64,000 bases of DNA from Arthrobacter sp. 131MFCol6.1 (GCF_000374925.1 NZ_KB895548.1:117919-181918); one strand, 5' to 3'; shown: positions 29,118-37,114, counted from the first letter of the stretch. Translations and numbers: made by a program. The notes: a model not told the origin generated them from the sequence alone.

Positions 29118-30218
29118 GTGACCAACTCTGCAGACCAAAGCTGGACGCACGCCGGACACGGCCTGCCGAGCGCTGAACCCAGCCTCAACACCACCGCGAT
29201 CGCCACCGGCCTCCAACTGCCGGCAGGCTTCTCGGCCATTGCGGGCGACCCCGAGCTGGGCCCCGCGCTCACCACCAACCTGGCGCGCGTCGAGAAGAAG
29301 CTGCGCGAAGCCATCGCCAACTCCGATCCCCTGGCTGACGCAACGTCGCGTCACCTCGTGGAAGCCGGCGGTAAGCGCATCCGGCCGCTGCTGACCCTGC
29401 TGTGCGCCCACCTCGGCGATGCCTCCCTGCCCGCAGTGGTGCAGGCCGCCGTCGTCGTCGAACTGACGCACCTCGCCACCCTCTACCACGACGACGTCAT
29501 GGACTCCGCGCCGTTCCGCCGGGGGGCGCCGACGGCCCACGAGGTTTGGGGCAACTCCGTCGCGGTCCTGACCGGCGACCTCATCTTTGCGCGCGCCTCC
29601 ATCCTGGTCTCGGAGCTTGGGTCCCGGGCGCTTGGCATCCAGGCCCGCACCTTTGAACGGCTCTGCCTGGGCCAGCTGCACGAGACCGTGGGACCGCGCC
29701 CGGACGAGGACCCCTTGGCGCACTACCTCTCCGTCATCGCGGACAAGACCGGCTCGCTCGTGGCCGCCTCCGGGCAGCTTGGCGCGATCTTCTCCGGCGC
29801 CGACGAAGCCTACGAGCCCATCCTGGTTGAGTACGGCGAGAAGGTGGGCGTGGCCTTCCAGCTCGCCGACGACGTCATCGACGTCACCGGGATCAAGGTC
29901 AAGTCCGGCAAGTCGCCGGGGACCGACCTGCGCGAAGGCGTCCCCACCCTGCCCGTGCTGCTGCTGCGCAACGCGGCCCGCGACGGCGATCAGGCTGCCG
30001 TCGAACTGCTGACGTTGATCGACGGCGACCTCAGCTCGGATGAGGCCCTGGCCGCCGCAGTGGCCGGACTCCGGGAACACCCCGTCACCGCACAGTCCTG
30101 GGTGGTGGCACGCGCCTGGGCCGATGAGGCCATTGCCGCCCTTGCCCCGCTGCCCGAAGGCGTCGTGAAGGCCTCGCTGACCAGCTTTGCCCACGCCGTA
30201 GTGGACCGCAGCAGCTAG
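29118..30218 (+). CDS. Polyprenyl diphosphate synthase (menaquinone side chain)
   Basis: A 366 aa trans-prenyltransferase that elongates allylic diphosphates with IPP. The first Asp-rich motif is YHDDVMDSAPFRRGAPTAH near 125 (DDxxD form), the second is ADDVIDVTGIKVKSGKSPGTDL near 252, and GGKRIRPLLTLL near 85 binds IPP. The residues before the first Asp motif are small or medium (THLATLYHDD), which agrees with a long-chain product, so a C40-C45 chain for menaquinone is likely. It closes the menG operon. A 45-residue N-terminal extension is poorly structured. Confidence 0.87.
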   Translation: MTNSADQSWTHAGHGLPSAEPSLNTTAIATGLQLPAGFSAIAGDPELGPALTTNLARVEKKLREAIANSDPLADATSRHLVEAGGKRIRPLLTLLCAHLGDASLPAVVQAAVVVELTHLATLYHDDVMDSAPFRRGAPTAHEVWGNSVAVLTGDLIFARASILVSELGSRALGIQARTFERLCLGQLHETVGPRPDEDPLAHYLSVIADKTGSLVAASGQLGAIFSGADEAYEPILVEYGEKVGVAFQLADDVIDVTGIKVKSGKSPGTDLREGVPTLPVLLLRNAARDGDQAAVELLTLIDGDLSSDEALAAAVAGLREHPVTAQSWVVARAWADEAIAALAPLPEGVVKASLTSFAHAVVDRSS

Positions 30219-30220
30219 GT

Positions 30221-30308
30221 CCCCGGCCTCCGGCTTATAGCCAGACCGGCCGCTGAGCCGGGCCTCTGGCTAAGCCCGGCCCGCCGCGTAGCCGGGCCTC
30301 CGGCTTAA
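30221..30308 (+). repeat. Three direct repeats of a 17 nt GC-rich unit, period about 35
   Basis: CCCCGGCCTCCGGCTTA (30221), GCCGGGCCTCTGGCTAA (30257) and GCCGGGCCTCCGGCTTA (30291), separated by GC-rich spacers. Directly behind the polyprenyl synthase stop. Confidence 0.7.
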
Positions 30309-30311
30309 ACG

Positions 30312-30370
30312 GAATGGCCCCGGTTCCTCACAACGTTCGAGTCTTCCGTTGTGCCGAACCGGGGCCATTT
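30312..30370. terminator. Long hairpin terminator after the menG operon
   Basis: 15 bp arms (30312-30326 with 30356-30370) enclose a second stem CACAACG/CGTTGTG. The outer arm ends in CCATTTC. Confidence 0.75.
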
Positions 30371-30536
30371 CTCCGTTCGCATCAGATCCACCGGAGGCAT
30401 TTGGTGAACCCAAGAAAGAGCATATGACAACTTTGTAATACTGTCCAGAGGTTTTGTAATTTGATTTGTCACAGGTTTCGTCGGCAGCTTGGCGGAGCCC
30501 GGGGCAACCTGGGGCCGCCGGCGTATCTTTCGGCTG

Positions 30537-30610
30537 TGCGGGGCCACTTTGCCGTGTGCGGACTGGTTCCAGGCTGTTTTCTCGGCGTGTTGGCGTCAAA
30601 GTGCCCCGCA
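30537..30610. repeat. Palindromic repeat, family C copy 1
   Basis: Left arm TGCGGGGCCACTTTGCC, right arm GGCGTCAAAGTGCCCCGCA; 74 nt. Lies before the AbiEi/DUF559 gene. Relatives at 31556 and 42226. Confidence 0.7.
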
Positions 30611-30683
30611 GCGGCACGGGGTGTCCGGTCCGAGGTTTTCCACATGGCACAACCGGGCCGGGCCCTAAAGATCCCCGACAGGG

Positions 30684-30689
30684 CACATT
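30684..30689 (+). promoter_or_regulatory. -10-like box of the AbiEi/DUF559 gene
   Basis: CACATT, 6 nt, ATG at 30696, no Shine-Dalgarno. Weak match to TANNNT. Confidence 0.35.
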
Positions 30690-30695
30690 GGCAGA

Positions 30696-31532
30696 ATGGA
30701 CGTTGCCACTTATCTTGCTTCACGGGGAGGGACGGCCACCACGGCGGACCTTGGCCGAGCTGGATTCAGCCGCCACCGACTTGCCAAGGCCGTGGCCCAG
30801 GGCACCGTGGTGAGGATCCGCCGCGGGCAATATGGGCTTCCGCAGGATTCCGGCGTCTACCGGGCGGCGCGCGAACTGAAGGGGTTGCTGACGTGCCTCT
30901 CGGCCGCTCCGGGCTACGCCTTGTGGACTTTGGCGCCGGCCCAGTCCATGCATTTGTCTCTTGGGCACCGGGCGGCACCGCCGGGCACCGTGGCCCACGG
31001 CAACTGCAGGCACGTCCGGCACCCGTGGCTGCCCATGGCCGGACTCGCGGACGTCCTGATCCATGCACTCCATTGTCTGCCTGCATTGGAGGCCCTTGTC
31101 ATGGTCCAGTTTGCTGTGGGCCGCGGGGACATCAGCCTGGCCTTCCTCCGCAGCAAACTCGGGGGCAACCGCAACGGCCGCGCCAGGTCGGTGCTGGCCC
31201 TCGTCATTGCCCGGGCCGATTCGCTGCTGGAAGTCCTCGCCAACACCGCTTTCCAAAGGGCCGGGCTGCACGTGCGCCGACATGTGGAGATTCCCGGGGT
31301 AGGGGAGGTGGACTTCCTCGTCGAGGACTGCATCGTCGTGGAGACTGATGGTGCCTCGCACCTGGAGCCGCTGCAAGTCAAGAAGGACCGGCGGCGGAAC
31401 AACGCAAGCCTCATCGGCGGCTACCTGGTGCTCAGGTTCGGTTACGACGACGTCGTCCATCACCCGGAGCGGATGGTTGCGGAGGTGCTGGCGGTGCTGG
31501 AGTTGTGGCGCAGTGGGGCTTTCAGGCCGTGA
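30696..31532 (+). CDS. AbiEi-like winged-helix protein fused to a DUF559 (Vsr-like) endonuclease domain
   Basis: A 278 aa protein. Residues 1-60 form an AbiEi-like N-terminal winged helix (TADLGRAGFSRHRLAKAVAQGTVVRIRRGQYGLP), the domain found in type IV antitoxins. Residues about 195-275 form a DUF559 domain, related to very-short-patch-repair and restriction-type nucleases: VDFLVEDCIVVETDGASHL gives the Asp and Glu-x-Asp catalytic-type acids, then KKDRRRNNASLIGGYLVLRF. Such fusions are common in actinobacteria and usually have no AbiEii toxin beside them; none is seen here. A role in defence or DNA repair is possible but unproven. Two family C repeats flank it. Confidence 0.8.
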   Translation: MDVATYLASRGGTATTADLGRAGFSRHRLAKAVAQGTVVRIRRGQYGLPQDSGVYRAARELKGLLTCLSAAPGYALWTLAPAQSMHLSLGHRAAPPGTVAHGNCRHVRHPWLPMAGLADVLIHALHCLPALEALVMVQFAVGRGDISLAFLRSKLGGNRNGRARSVLALVIARADSLLEVLANTAFQRAGLHVRRHVEIPGVGEVDFLVEDCIVVETDGASHLEPLQVKKDRRRNNASLIGGYLVLRFGYDDVVHHPERMVAEVLAVLELWRSGAFRP

Positions 31533-31555
31533 CGGGCAGGTCGCGGCGGCCGTCC

Positions 31556-31626
31556 GGGGCTACATTGGCGCCTGAGCCGGGGATCCCCGGGCCGGATTAC
31601 GGCGTGTCAGTGTCAAAGTGCCCCCA
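31556..31626. repeat. Palindromic repeat, family C copy 2 (degenerate)
   Basis: Right arm GTGTCAAAGTGCCCCC is intact; the left arm GGGGCTACATTGGCG is decayed. 71 nt, directly after the AbiEi/DUF559 gene. Confidence 0.55.
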
Positions 31627-31663
31627 GACCGCCGGGCCCGGCCAGGGGGGAAGCCTTGAAGGC

Positions 31664-32092
31664 CTAGTCTTCGTCCTCGTCGTTGAAGGCCCATTCGAAC
31701 ATGTCGAAGACGAATTCGGAGAAGGTCCCTTCCTCGCTCTTCCACTGGCCGCGGGCGTTGTTGCGGCGGTACACGATGGGATCCGGGATGCTGAGGTCCC
31801 CGACGCGGAAGCCCCAGGTGAACTGCTCTTCCTCGTCCTCGAGGAACATGAGGAAACCCTCGTCATCTACTTCGAGCTCTTCGGGGTCCCAGAAGTAGTG
31901 GTAGGCCTCCATGATGTCCTCGCAGCCGCCGACGGCCAGGTAGAACTCGCGCAGGACCAGCGGGACCTGGAATTGGTGTTCAGCGAGGGCGGCATCGAGC
32001 TCCTCGGCCGGGAGGCCATCTTCTTCCTGCCATTCGTCTTCGAGATACTTCGGGACAAGCGCGCGGAATTTCTCGAGGAACATGTCAGTCAT
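31664..32092 (-). CDS. SUKH (SMI1/KNR4)-like acidic protein
   Basis: A 142 aa, very acidic protein. The pattern LPAEELDAALAEHQFQVPLVLREFYLAVGG, then YHYFWDPEELEVDDEGFLMFLEDEEEQ and a Trp-Gly turn, resembles the SUKH superfamily, whose members include immunity proteins of contact-dependent and polymorphic toxins. No toxin gene lies nearby, so it may be an orphan immunity gene or a housekeeping SUKH protein. Start at ATG 32092; TAGGAT lies 6 nt upstream of it, suggesting a leaderless message. Family assignment is moderate because it is by pattern only. Confidence 0.6.
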   Translation of the reverse strand: MTDMFLEKFRALVPKYLEDEWQEEDGLPAEELDAALAEHQFQVPLVLREFYLAVGGCEDIMEAYHYFWDPEELEVDDEGFLMFLEDEEEQFTWGFRVGDLSIPDPIVYRRNNARGQWKSEEGTFSEFVFDMFEWAFNDEDED

Positions 32093-32098
32093 GGTCTT

Positions 32099-32104
32099 AT
32101 CCTA
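32099..32104 (-). promoter_or_regulatory. Predicted -10 box, leaderless SUKH-like gene
   Basis: TAGGAT on the − strand, 6 nt, then ATG at 32092. Confidence 0.45.
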
Positions 32105-32112
32105 GCTAATCC

Positions 32113-32778
32113 TCAGCGGTCGTTTTCCGCGGTGTCCAGGCCCAGACGGTGCCAGCCGCGCACCGCCAGCGGAACGTACCAGTGGCGCCGCCAGGCCGTG
32201 ACCCGGAAGGCGAAGACAATCCCGGCGACGGCGCACGCGGTCACTGCGGTGAAGGTCCCCGTGAGGGACAGGAGCACGGTCGACGCCGACCCGGCGAACG
32301 CCGGCAGCGCGTACAGATCCTTGGGGTCGAAGAGCTGAGGCACTTCGTTGGCGGTGATGTCCCGCAGCAGGCCGCCACCCACCGCCGTCGTGACACCCAG
32401 CAGGACGGCGGCCACAGGATTCATCCCCGCGGCCAGGGCCTTCAGTGTGCCGGTAATGCAGAACAGGGCCAGCCCGCCGGCGTCGAACAGGACCAGCAGC
32501 GACGTGAAGCGCTGGACGCTGGAGAACAGGAAATACACCAACACCGTGGCAAACAGGGGCGGCGCCAGATACGCCGGGTTGGTGAACGCGGCGGGCGGGC
32601 CTGCGTTGATGATGATGTCGCGGATGACGCCGCCGCCCAGGCTCACCACCGAGGCCAGGAGCAACGAGCCGATGATGTCGAACTGCTTCCGCGCCGCGAG
32701 CAGCGAGCCGGAGACCGCAAAGAAGAACACGCCGGCGAGGTCAAGCCAGACCAGGACAAGGCTGAAGGAGAAGGTCAT
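32113..32778 (-). CDS. TRIC-type cation channel family (UPF0126/YadS) membrane protein
   Basis: A 221 aa protein with about seven hydrophobic segments arranged as two similar halves. Each half has the family's Gly-rich motif: SLGGGVIRDIIINAGPPAAF near 50 and TAVGGGLLRDITANEVPQLF near 140. Prokaryotic TRIC channels form trimers that conduct K+. ATG 32778 is placed directly before the first helix; an in-frame upstream extension overlaps the divergent sirB gene and is rejected. It lies 20 nt upstream of the SUKH-like gene on the same strand. Confidence 0.85.
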   Translation of the reverse strand: MTFSFSLVLVWLDLAGVFFFAVSGSLLAARKQFDIIGSLLLASVVSLGGGVIRDIIINAGPPAAFTNPAYLAPPLFATVLVYFLFSSVQRFTSLLVLFDAGGLALFCITGTLKALAAGMNPVAAVLLGVTTAVGGGLLRDITANEVPQLFDPKDLYALPAFAGSASTVLLSLTGTFTAVTACAVAGIVFAFRVTAWRRHWYVPLAVRGWHRLGLDTAENDR

Positions 32779-32826
32779 GAAGCGTCCCGGTCGATTGCAA
32801 GGGGGCGGATAGGGCGGCTCCAAGGT

Positions 32827-32832
32827 TACGCT
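32827..32832 (+). promoter_or_regulatory. Predicted -10 box, leaderless sirB
   Basis: TACGCT, 7 nt, ATG at 32840, no Shine-Dalgarno. Confidence 0.4.
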
Positions 32833-32839
32833 AACGGCT

Positions 32840-33586
32840 ATGAATACCCCCATCCTGATCGCCTGCGCCCACGGCACGTCGAGCCCGCAGGGGGCAGCGG
32901 AGGTCAACGCGCTCCGGGACGGCATCGCCGGGCTCCGTCCCGGGCTGGATGTCCGCGAGGCCTACGTCGACGTGCAGGACCCGGACCTGCCGGCCGTCGT
33001 GGCGGGGCTCCCGGCGGGGGAGACCGCCGTCGTGGTTCCGCTGCTGCTCAGCGTCGGGTACCACGTCAAGGTGGACATCGCCCGCGCCGTGAAGAGCCGG
33101 CCCAACTCCCTGGCCGCGGCGCCGCTCGGGCCGGATCCGCGGCTCGCAGCGCTGCTGGACCAGCGGTTGCGCGAGGCCGGGGTAACGGACAACGACGCCG
33201 TGGTCCTCGCCGCCGCCGGTTCCTCCGATCCCAGAGCCGCACAGAGTGTCGAGGAACTCACGGAACAGCTCCGCGCCCTGCGTTCCAACCGGGTCGTGGC
33301 CGCCTACGGCGCCTCCGCCAAACCCTCGGTTCCCGACGCAGTCGCCATGCTCCGCGAGGAAGCCGCCGGCGGTGCCGGTGCGGGGGAGTCGGCAGGAGCG
33401 GTGGACCTTGGCGGACGGGTGGTCATCGCCTCGTATCTTCTGGCGCCCGGATTCTTCCACGACCAACTGGCCAAGGCCGGCGCGGACCTTGTGACGGCGC
33501 CCCTGCTGCCCTCGCCCGTCCTCGCCGAAATTGCCCTGGAACGCTTCGACGCGGCGCTGGCCGGGTCATCGCAACCCCTGCCCTGA
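32840..33586 (+). CDS. sirB: Sirohydrochlorin chelatase (CbiX/SirB family)
   Basis: Inserts iron (or cobalt) into sirohydrochlorin, the last step of siroheme. The 248 aa protein has two half domains; the N-terminal half carries the metal-binding His in IACAHGTSSPQG near residue 10 and a second His in LSVGYHVKVDI near 75. The placement just upstream of the siroheme-dependent sulfite reductase makes ferrochelation the most likely role. It starts a divergent pair with the TRIC-type gene. Residues 175-190 form a Gly/Ala-rich insertion. Confidence 0.85.
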   Translation: MNTPILIACAHGTSSPQGAAEVNALRDGIAGLRPGLDVREAYVDVQDPDLPAVVAGLPAGETAVVVPLLLSVGYHVKVDIARAVKSRPNSLAAAPLGPDPRLAALLDQRLREAGVTDNDAVVLAAAGSSDPRAAQSVEELTEQLRALRSNRVVAAYGASAKPSVPDAVAMLREEAAGGAGAGESAGAVDLGGRVVIASYLLAPGFFHDQLAKAGADLVTAPLLPSPVLAEIALERFDAALAGSSQPLP

Positions 33587-33639
33587 CAGTCCGCGCAGAT
33601 GCACAGCCGGTGGGCGACTTCAAGGGTTTCCGGCGGTTC

Positions 33640-33711
33640 GTGACGAAATGTTGCCCTAGGTGACTCCCCGTTTCTGACCCTTTGTGACGGGATTACGGCC
33701 GCCCCTACAGT
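33640..33711 (+). promoter_or_regulatory. Promoter region of the sir-cysHDN operon with three GTGAC elements
   Basis: GTGAC starts at 33640, 33660 and 33684. A -10 box TACAGT (33706-33711) is 6 nt before the ATG; TTGTGA at 33682-33687 is at -35 distance. No ribosome binding site, so a leaderless mRNA is expected. Similar GTGA(C/A) sets lie upstream of the ssu-type operon and cobA. Confidence 0.6.
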
Positions 33712-33717
33712 CGATGC

Positions 33718-35463
33718 ATGACTGATACAGCTCTAGCCGGAGCGTCCACGGACGAGGCTGCCTCCGGCCGCACCAAGCGCCCTTCCCGCCCGGCCGCAAA
33801 GCCGCACGGGCAGTGGAAAGTGGACGGCACCGCCCCGCTGAACGCCAACGAGACCTGGAAACAGGAAGACAACGGCCTCAACGTCCGCGAGCGTATCGAG
33901 TCCGTCTACTCCAAGCACGGCTTCGACTCGATCGACGGCACCGACCTGCACGGCCGCTTCCGCTGGTGGGGGCTCTATACCCAGCGCAAACCCGGGATCG
34001 ACGGCGGCAAGACTGCCACGCTTGAGCCGCACGAGCTCGAAGACAAATACTTCATGCTCCGGGTCAGGATCGACGGCGGTGCGCTCACCACCGAGCAGCT
34101 GCGCGTCATCGGCCAGATCTCCGTGGACTTCGCCCGCGACTCGGCCGACCTCACGGACCGCCAGAACATCCAGCTGCACTGGATCCGGGTCGAAGACATG
34201 CCCGAGATCTGGCGCCGACTCGAGGGCGTGGGGCTGTCCACCACGGAAGCCTGCGGCGACGTGCCCCGCGTGATCCTCGGCTCCCCGGTGGCGGGCATCG
34301 CCAAGGACGAGATCATCGACCCCACGCCGCTGATCCAGGAACTCGCCGAGCGATTCATCGGCGACCCGGAACTGGCCAACCTGCCGCGCAAATTCAAGAC
34401 CGCCATCACCGGCCACCCCAGCCAGGACGTGGTGCACGAGATCAACGACGTCGCCCTGGTTGGCCTGGTCCACCCCGAACTCGGCATCGGCTACGACCTC
34501 TGGGTGGGCGGCGCGCTCTCCACCAACCCCATGCTGGGCAAGCGCCTCGGCGCCTTCGTCCGGCCGGACCAGGCCGCCGACGTGTGGCTCGGCGTCACCA
34601 GCATCTTCCGCGACTACGGCTACCGGCGCATGCGCACCAAGGCCCGCCTGAAGTTCCTGCTGGCCGACTGGGGACCGGTGAAGTTCCGCCAGGTCCTCGA
34701 GGACGAATACCTCGGCTACAAGCTCGCCGACGGCCCGGCCGCTCCGAAGCCCTCCACGCCCGGCGACCACATCGGCGTGCACGAACAAAAGGACGGCAAG
34801 TTCTTCATCGGCGCCACCCCGCTGGCCGGCCGCCTCTCCGGCAGCCAGCTGGTCAAGCTCGCGGACACCCTGGAGGCCCGCGGCTCGCAGCGCCTGCGCA
34901 CCACCCCGCACCAGAAGCTCGTGGTCCTCGACGTGCCCAAGGACGAGGTGGACCCGCTCGTGGCCGAGCTCGACGCGCTGGGCCTGTCCGCCCGCCCGTC
35001 CGTGTTCCGGCGCGGCACCATCGCCTGCACCGGCATCGAGTTCTGCAAGCTCGCCATCGTGGAAACGAAGGTGACCGCGGCGACGGCGGTTGCCGAACTG
35101 GAGCGCCGTCTGGCCGACCTCGCCGAGAGCAAGCAGCTGCCCCAGGCGCTGTCCCTGCACATCAACGGCTGCCCCAACTCCTGCGCCCGGATCCAGACGG
35201 CGGACATCGGCCTCAAGGGCATGATGCTGCCAACGCCCGACGGCGACCCCACCCCGGGCTTCCAGGTCCACCTCGGCGGCGGGCTCGCGTCCGACAGCCG
35301 CGAGGAGGCAGGCCTGGGCCGCACCGTCCGGGGCCTCAAGGTCACGGCCGGGGAACTGCCCGACTACGTTGAACGCGTGGTCCGCAAGTTCGTCGCCGAC
35401 CGCTCCGAGGGCCAAAGCTTCGCCGAGTGGGCCTTCGCCGCGGAGGAAGGTGACCTTCAGTGA
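33718..35463 (+). CDS. sir: Ferredoxin-dependent assimilatory sulfite reductase (NirA/SirA type)
   Basis: Reduces sulfite to sulfide with six electrons using siroheme and a 4Fe-4S cluster. The 581 aa protein has the cluster/siroheme cysteines in CTGIEFCKLA near 438-444 and NGCPNSCARIQ near 483, and the ferrite-reductase motifs TDRQNIQLHW and TTEACGDVPRV. FRWWGLYTQRKPG near 81 and the Cys in TTEACGDV are the segments that form the Tyr-Cys bond in mycobacterial NirA/SirA. A nitrite reductase role is excluded mainly by context (cysH, cysD, cysN, sirB). Its stop overlaps the cysH GTG. Confidence 0.93.
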   Translation: MTDTALAGASTDEAASGRTKRPSRPAAKPHGQWKVDGTAPLNANETWKQEDNGLNVRERIESVYSKHGFDSIDGTDLHGRFRWWGLYTQRKPGIDGGKTATLEPHELEDKYFMLRVRIDGGALTTEQLRVIGQISVDFARDSADLTDRQNIQLHWIRVEDMPEIWRRLEGVGLSTTEACGDVPRVILGSPVAGIAKDEIIDPTPLIQELAERFIGDPELANLPRKFKTAITGHPSQDVVHEINDVALVGLVHPELGIGYDLWVGGALSTNPMLGKRLGAFVRPDQAADVWLGVTSIFRDYGYRRMRTKARLKFLLADWGPVKFRQVLEDEYLGYKLADGPAAPKPSTPGDHIGVHEQKDGKFFIGATPLAGRLSGSQLVKLADTLEARGSQRLRTTPHQKLVVLDVPKDEVDPLVAELDALGLSARPSVFRRGTIACTGIEFCKLAIVETKVTAATAVAELERRLADLAESKQLPQALSLHINGCPNSCARIQTADIGLKGMMLPTPDGDPTPGFQVHLGGGLASDSREEAGLGRTVRGLKVTAGELPDYVERVVRKFVADRSEGQSFAEWAFAAEEGDLQ

Positions 35464-36170
35464 CCGCAGTCCTCCGCACCCACGACGAGCTCAAGGCCCT
35501 CGCCGAGGCCGGTGCCGCCGAGCTCGGCTGGGACGCCCCGGCCCGCGACGTCATTGCCTGGGTGGCCCGCAATTTCGAGCTGCCGACGGTCGCCGTCGCC
35601 TGCTCCATGGCGGATGCGGTCCTCCCGGCGCTGGTCGCGGACCAGCTTCCCGGCGTCGACGTCCTGTTCCTGGAGACCGGCTACCACTTCCCGGAGACGC
35701 ACTCGACACGCGACGAGGTGGCAGCCAACCTGCGCGTCAACGTCGTGGACGTGCTGCCGGAGAACACCGTGGAGCAGCAGGACCGGCTCCTGGGCAAGGA
35801 CCTCTTCGCCCGCGACCCCGCTCAGTGCTGCGCCCTGCGTAAGGTGGCGCCGCTGCGCCGCACCCTGGCCGGCTACGAGCTCTGGTTCACCGGGGTCCGC
35901 CGCGACGAGGCCCCCACCCGCACCAACACGCCGCTGGTCACCTGGGACGAGGCCAACGGCCTGGTCAAGGTCAACCCGGTGGCGGCGTGGTCTTTCGACC
36001 AGCTGGTGCAGTACTCCGACGACAATCTTCTTCCCGTCAACCCGCTGCTTTCACAGGGCTACCCGTCCATTGGCTGCCAGCCTTGCACCCGCAAGGTGGC
36101 GCCCGGCGACGACCCCCGCGCCGGACGCTGGGCAGGAACCGACAAGACAGAATGCGGACTACACGTATGA
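35460..36170 (+). CDS. cysH: Adenylyl-sulfate (APS) reductase, 4Fe-4S type
   Basis: Reduces activated sulfate to sulfite. The 236 aa protein keeps the cluster cysteines C123-C124 and C206/C209 (CQPC), which mark APS reductases, and the C-terminal active-site Cys C232 in TECGLH. PAPS-specific enzymes lack the cluster cysteines, so APS is the substrate, matching the absence of an APS kinase domain in the cysN product here. The start is GTG overlapping the sir stop; the ATGA overlap with cysD shows tight coupling. Confidence 0.93.
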   Translation: MTAVLRTHDELKALAEAGAAELGWDAPARDVIAWVARNFELPTVAVACSMADAVLPALVADQLPGVDVLFLETGYHFPETHSTRDEVAANLRVNVVDVLPENTVEQQDRLLGKDLFARDPAQCCALRKVAPLRRTLAGYELWFTGVRRDEAPTRTNTPLVTWDEANGLVKVNPVAAWSFDQLVQYSDDNLLPVNPLLSQGYPSIGCQPCTRKVAPGDDPRAGRWAGTDKTECGLHV

Positions 36171-37114
36171 GCACTTTCCTGACTGAGGAGCCCACGCAGG
36201 TGACCGACGCTCCCGTTTCCACACGACTCTCCAGCCTGGACACCCTTGAGTCCGAGGCCATCCACATCATCCGCGAGGTCGTCGCCGAGTTCGAGAGGCC
36301 TGCCCTCTTGTTCTCCGGCGGTAAGGATTCCGTGGTGATGCTGCACCTGGCCACGAAGGCCTTCTGGCCGGGTAAAGTGCCGTTCCCGGTGCTGCATGTG
36401 GACACCGGGCACAACTTTCCTGAGGTCATCGACTTCCGCGACCGCACCGTGGAGCGGCTGGGCCTGAAGCTCGTCGTCGGCTCCGTCCAGGACTTCATCG
36501 ACTCCGGTGAGCTGGCAGAGCGTGCCGACGGCACCAGGAACCCGCTGCAGACCGTGCCGCTGCTGGATGCGATCCAGCGCAACAAGTTCGACGCCGTCTT
36601 CGGCGGCGGCCGCCGGGACGAGGACAAGGCCCGGGCCAAGGAACGGATCCTGAGCCTGCGCGACGAGTTCGGCCAGTGGGACCCCCGCAACCAGCGGCCC
36701 GAGCTGTGGAACCTTTATAACGGCCGGCACACCGTGGGCCAGCACGTCCGCGCGTTCCCGATCAGCAACTGGACCGAACTGGATGTGTGGCGCTACATCG
36801 AGCGCGAGAACATCGAGCTGCCGGGACTGTACTACGCCCACCGCCGCGAAGTCTTTGCCCGCGACGGCATGTGGCGCGCCGTCGGCGAAGTCTCCCAGCC
36901 GCGCGAACACGAGGAAGTCATCACCAAGACCGTCCGCTACCGGACCGTCGGCGACATGTCCTGCACCGGCGCCGTGGAATCGGACGCCGCCACGGTGCGC
37001 GACGTCGTCATTGAGGTTGCCGCCTCCACCATCACCGAACGTGGCGCCACCCGGGCCGATGACCGCATCTCCGAGGCCGCCATGGAAGACCGCAAGAAGG
37101 ACGGCTATTTCTAA
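36167..37114 (+). CDS. cysD: Sulfate adenylyltransferase subunit 2
   Basis: ATP sulfurylase catalytic subunit: makes APS from sulfate and ATP together with the GTPase CysN. The 315 aa protein has the PP-loop LLFSGGKDSVVMLHL near 46-60, FPVLHVDTGHNFPE near 73, the GGRRDEDKARAKE segment near 144, and FPISNWTELDVWRYI near 199. All are typical of CysD. The ATG overlaps the cysH stop; a longer in-frame extension back to 35987 is rejected. Stop and next start share one base (TAATG). Confidence 0.96.
   Translation: MSTFLTEEPTQVTDAPVSTRLSSLDTLESEAIHIIREVVAEFERPALLFSGGKDSVVMLHLATKAFWPGKVPFPVLHVDTGHNFPEVIDFRDRTVERLGLKLVVGSVQDFIDSGELAERADGTRNPLQTVPLLDAIQRNKFDAVFGGGRRDEDKARAKERILSLRDEFGQWDPRNQRPELWNLYNGRHTVGQHVRAFPISNWTELDVWRYIERENIELPGLYYAHRREVFARDGMWRAVGEVSQPREHEEVITKTVRYRTVGDMSCTGAVESDAATVRDVVIEVAASTITERGATRADDRISEAAMEDRKKDGYF

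Larger units (their letters stand above)
30219..30695. other. Intergenic region with tandem repeats, a long hairpin and a dispersed repeat
   Basis: 477 nt without a convincing gene. It contains three copies of a GCCGGGCCTCCGGCTTA unit, a terminator hairpin at 30312-30370, an AT-rich stretch around 30400-30475 and a family C repeat at 30537-30610, then the -10 box of the next gene. Short frames do not show codon bias. Confidence 0.7.

Noticed and set aside
30371..30475. AT-rich stretch considered as an attachment site or promoter of a mobile island
   Set aside because: No direct repeat pair around an integrase gene and no integrase in the window.
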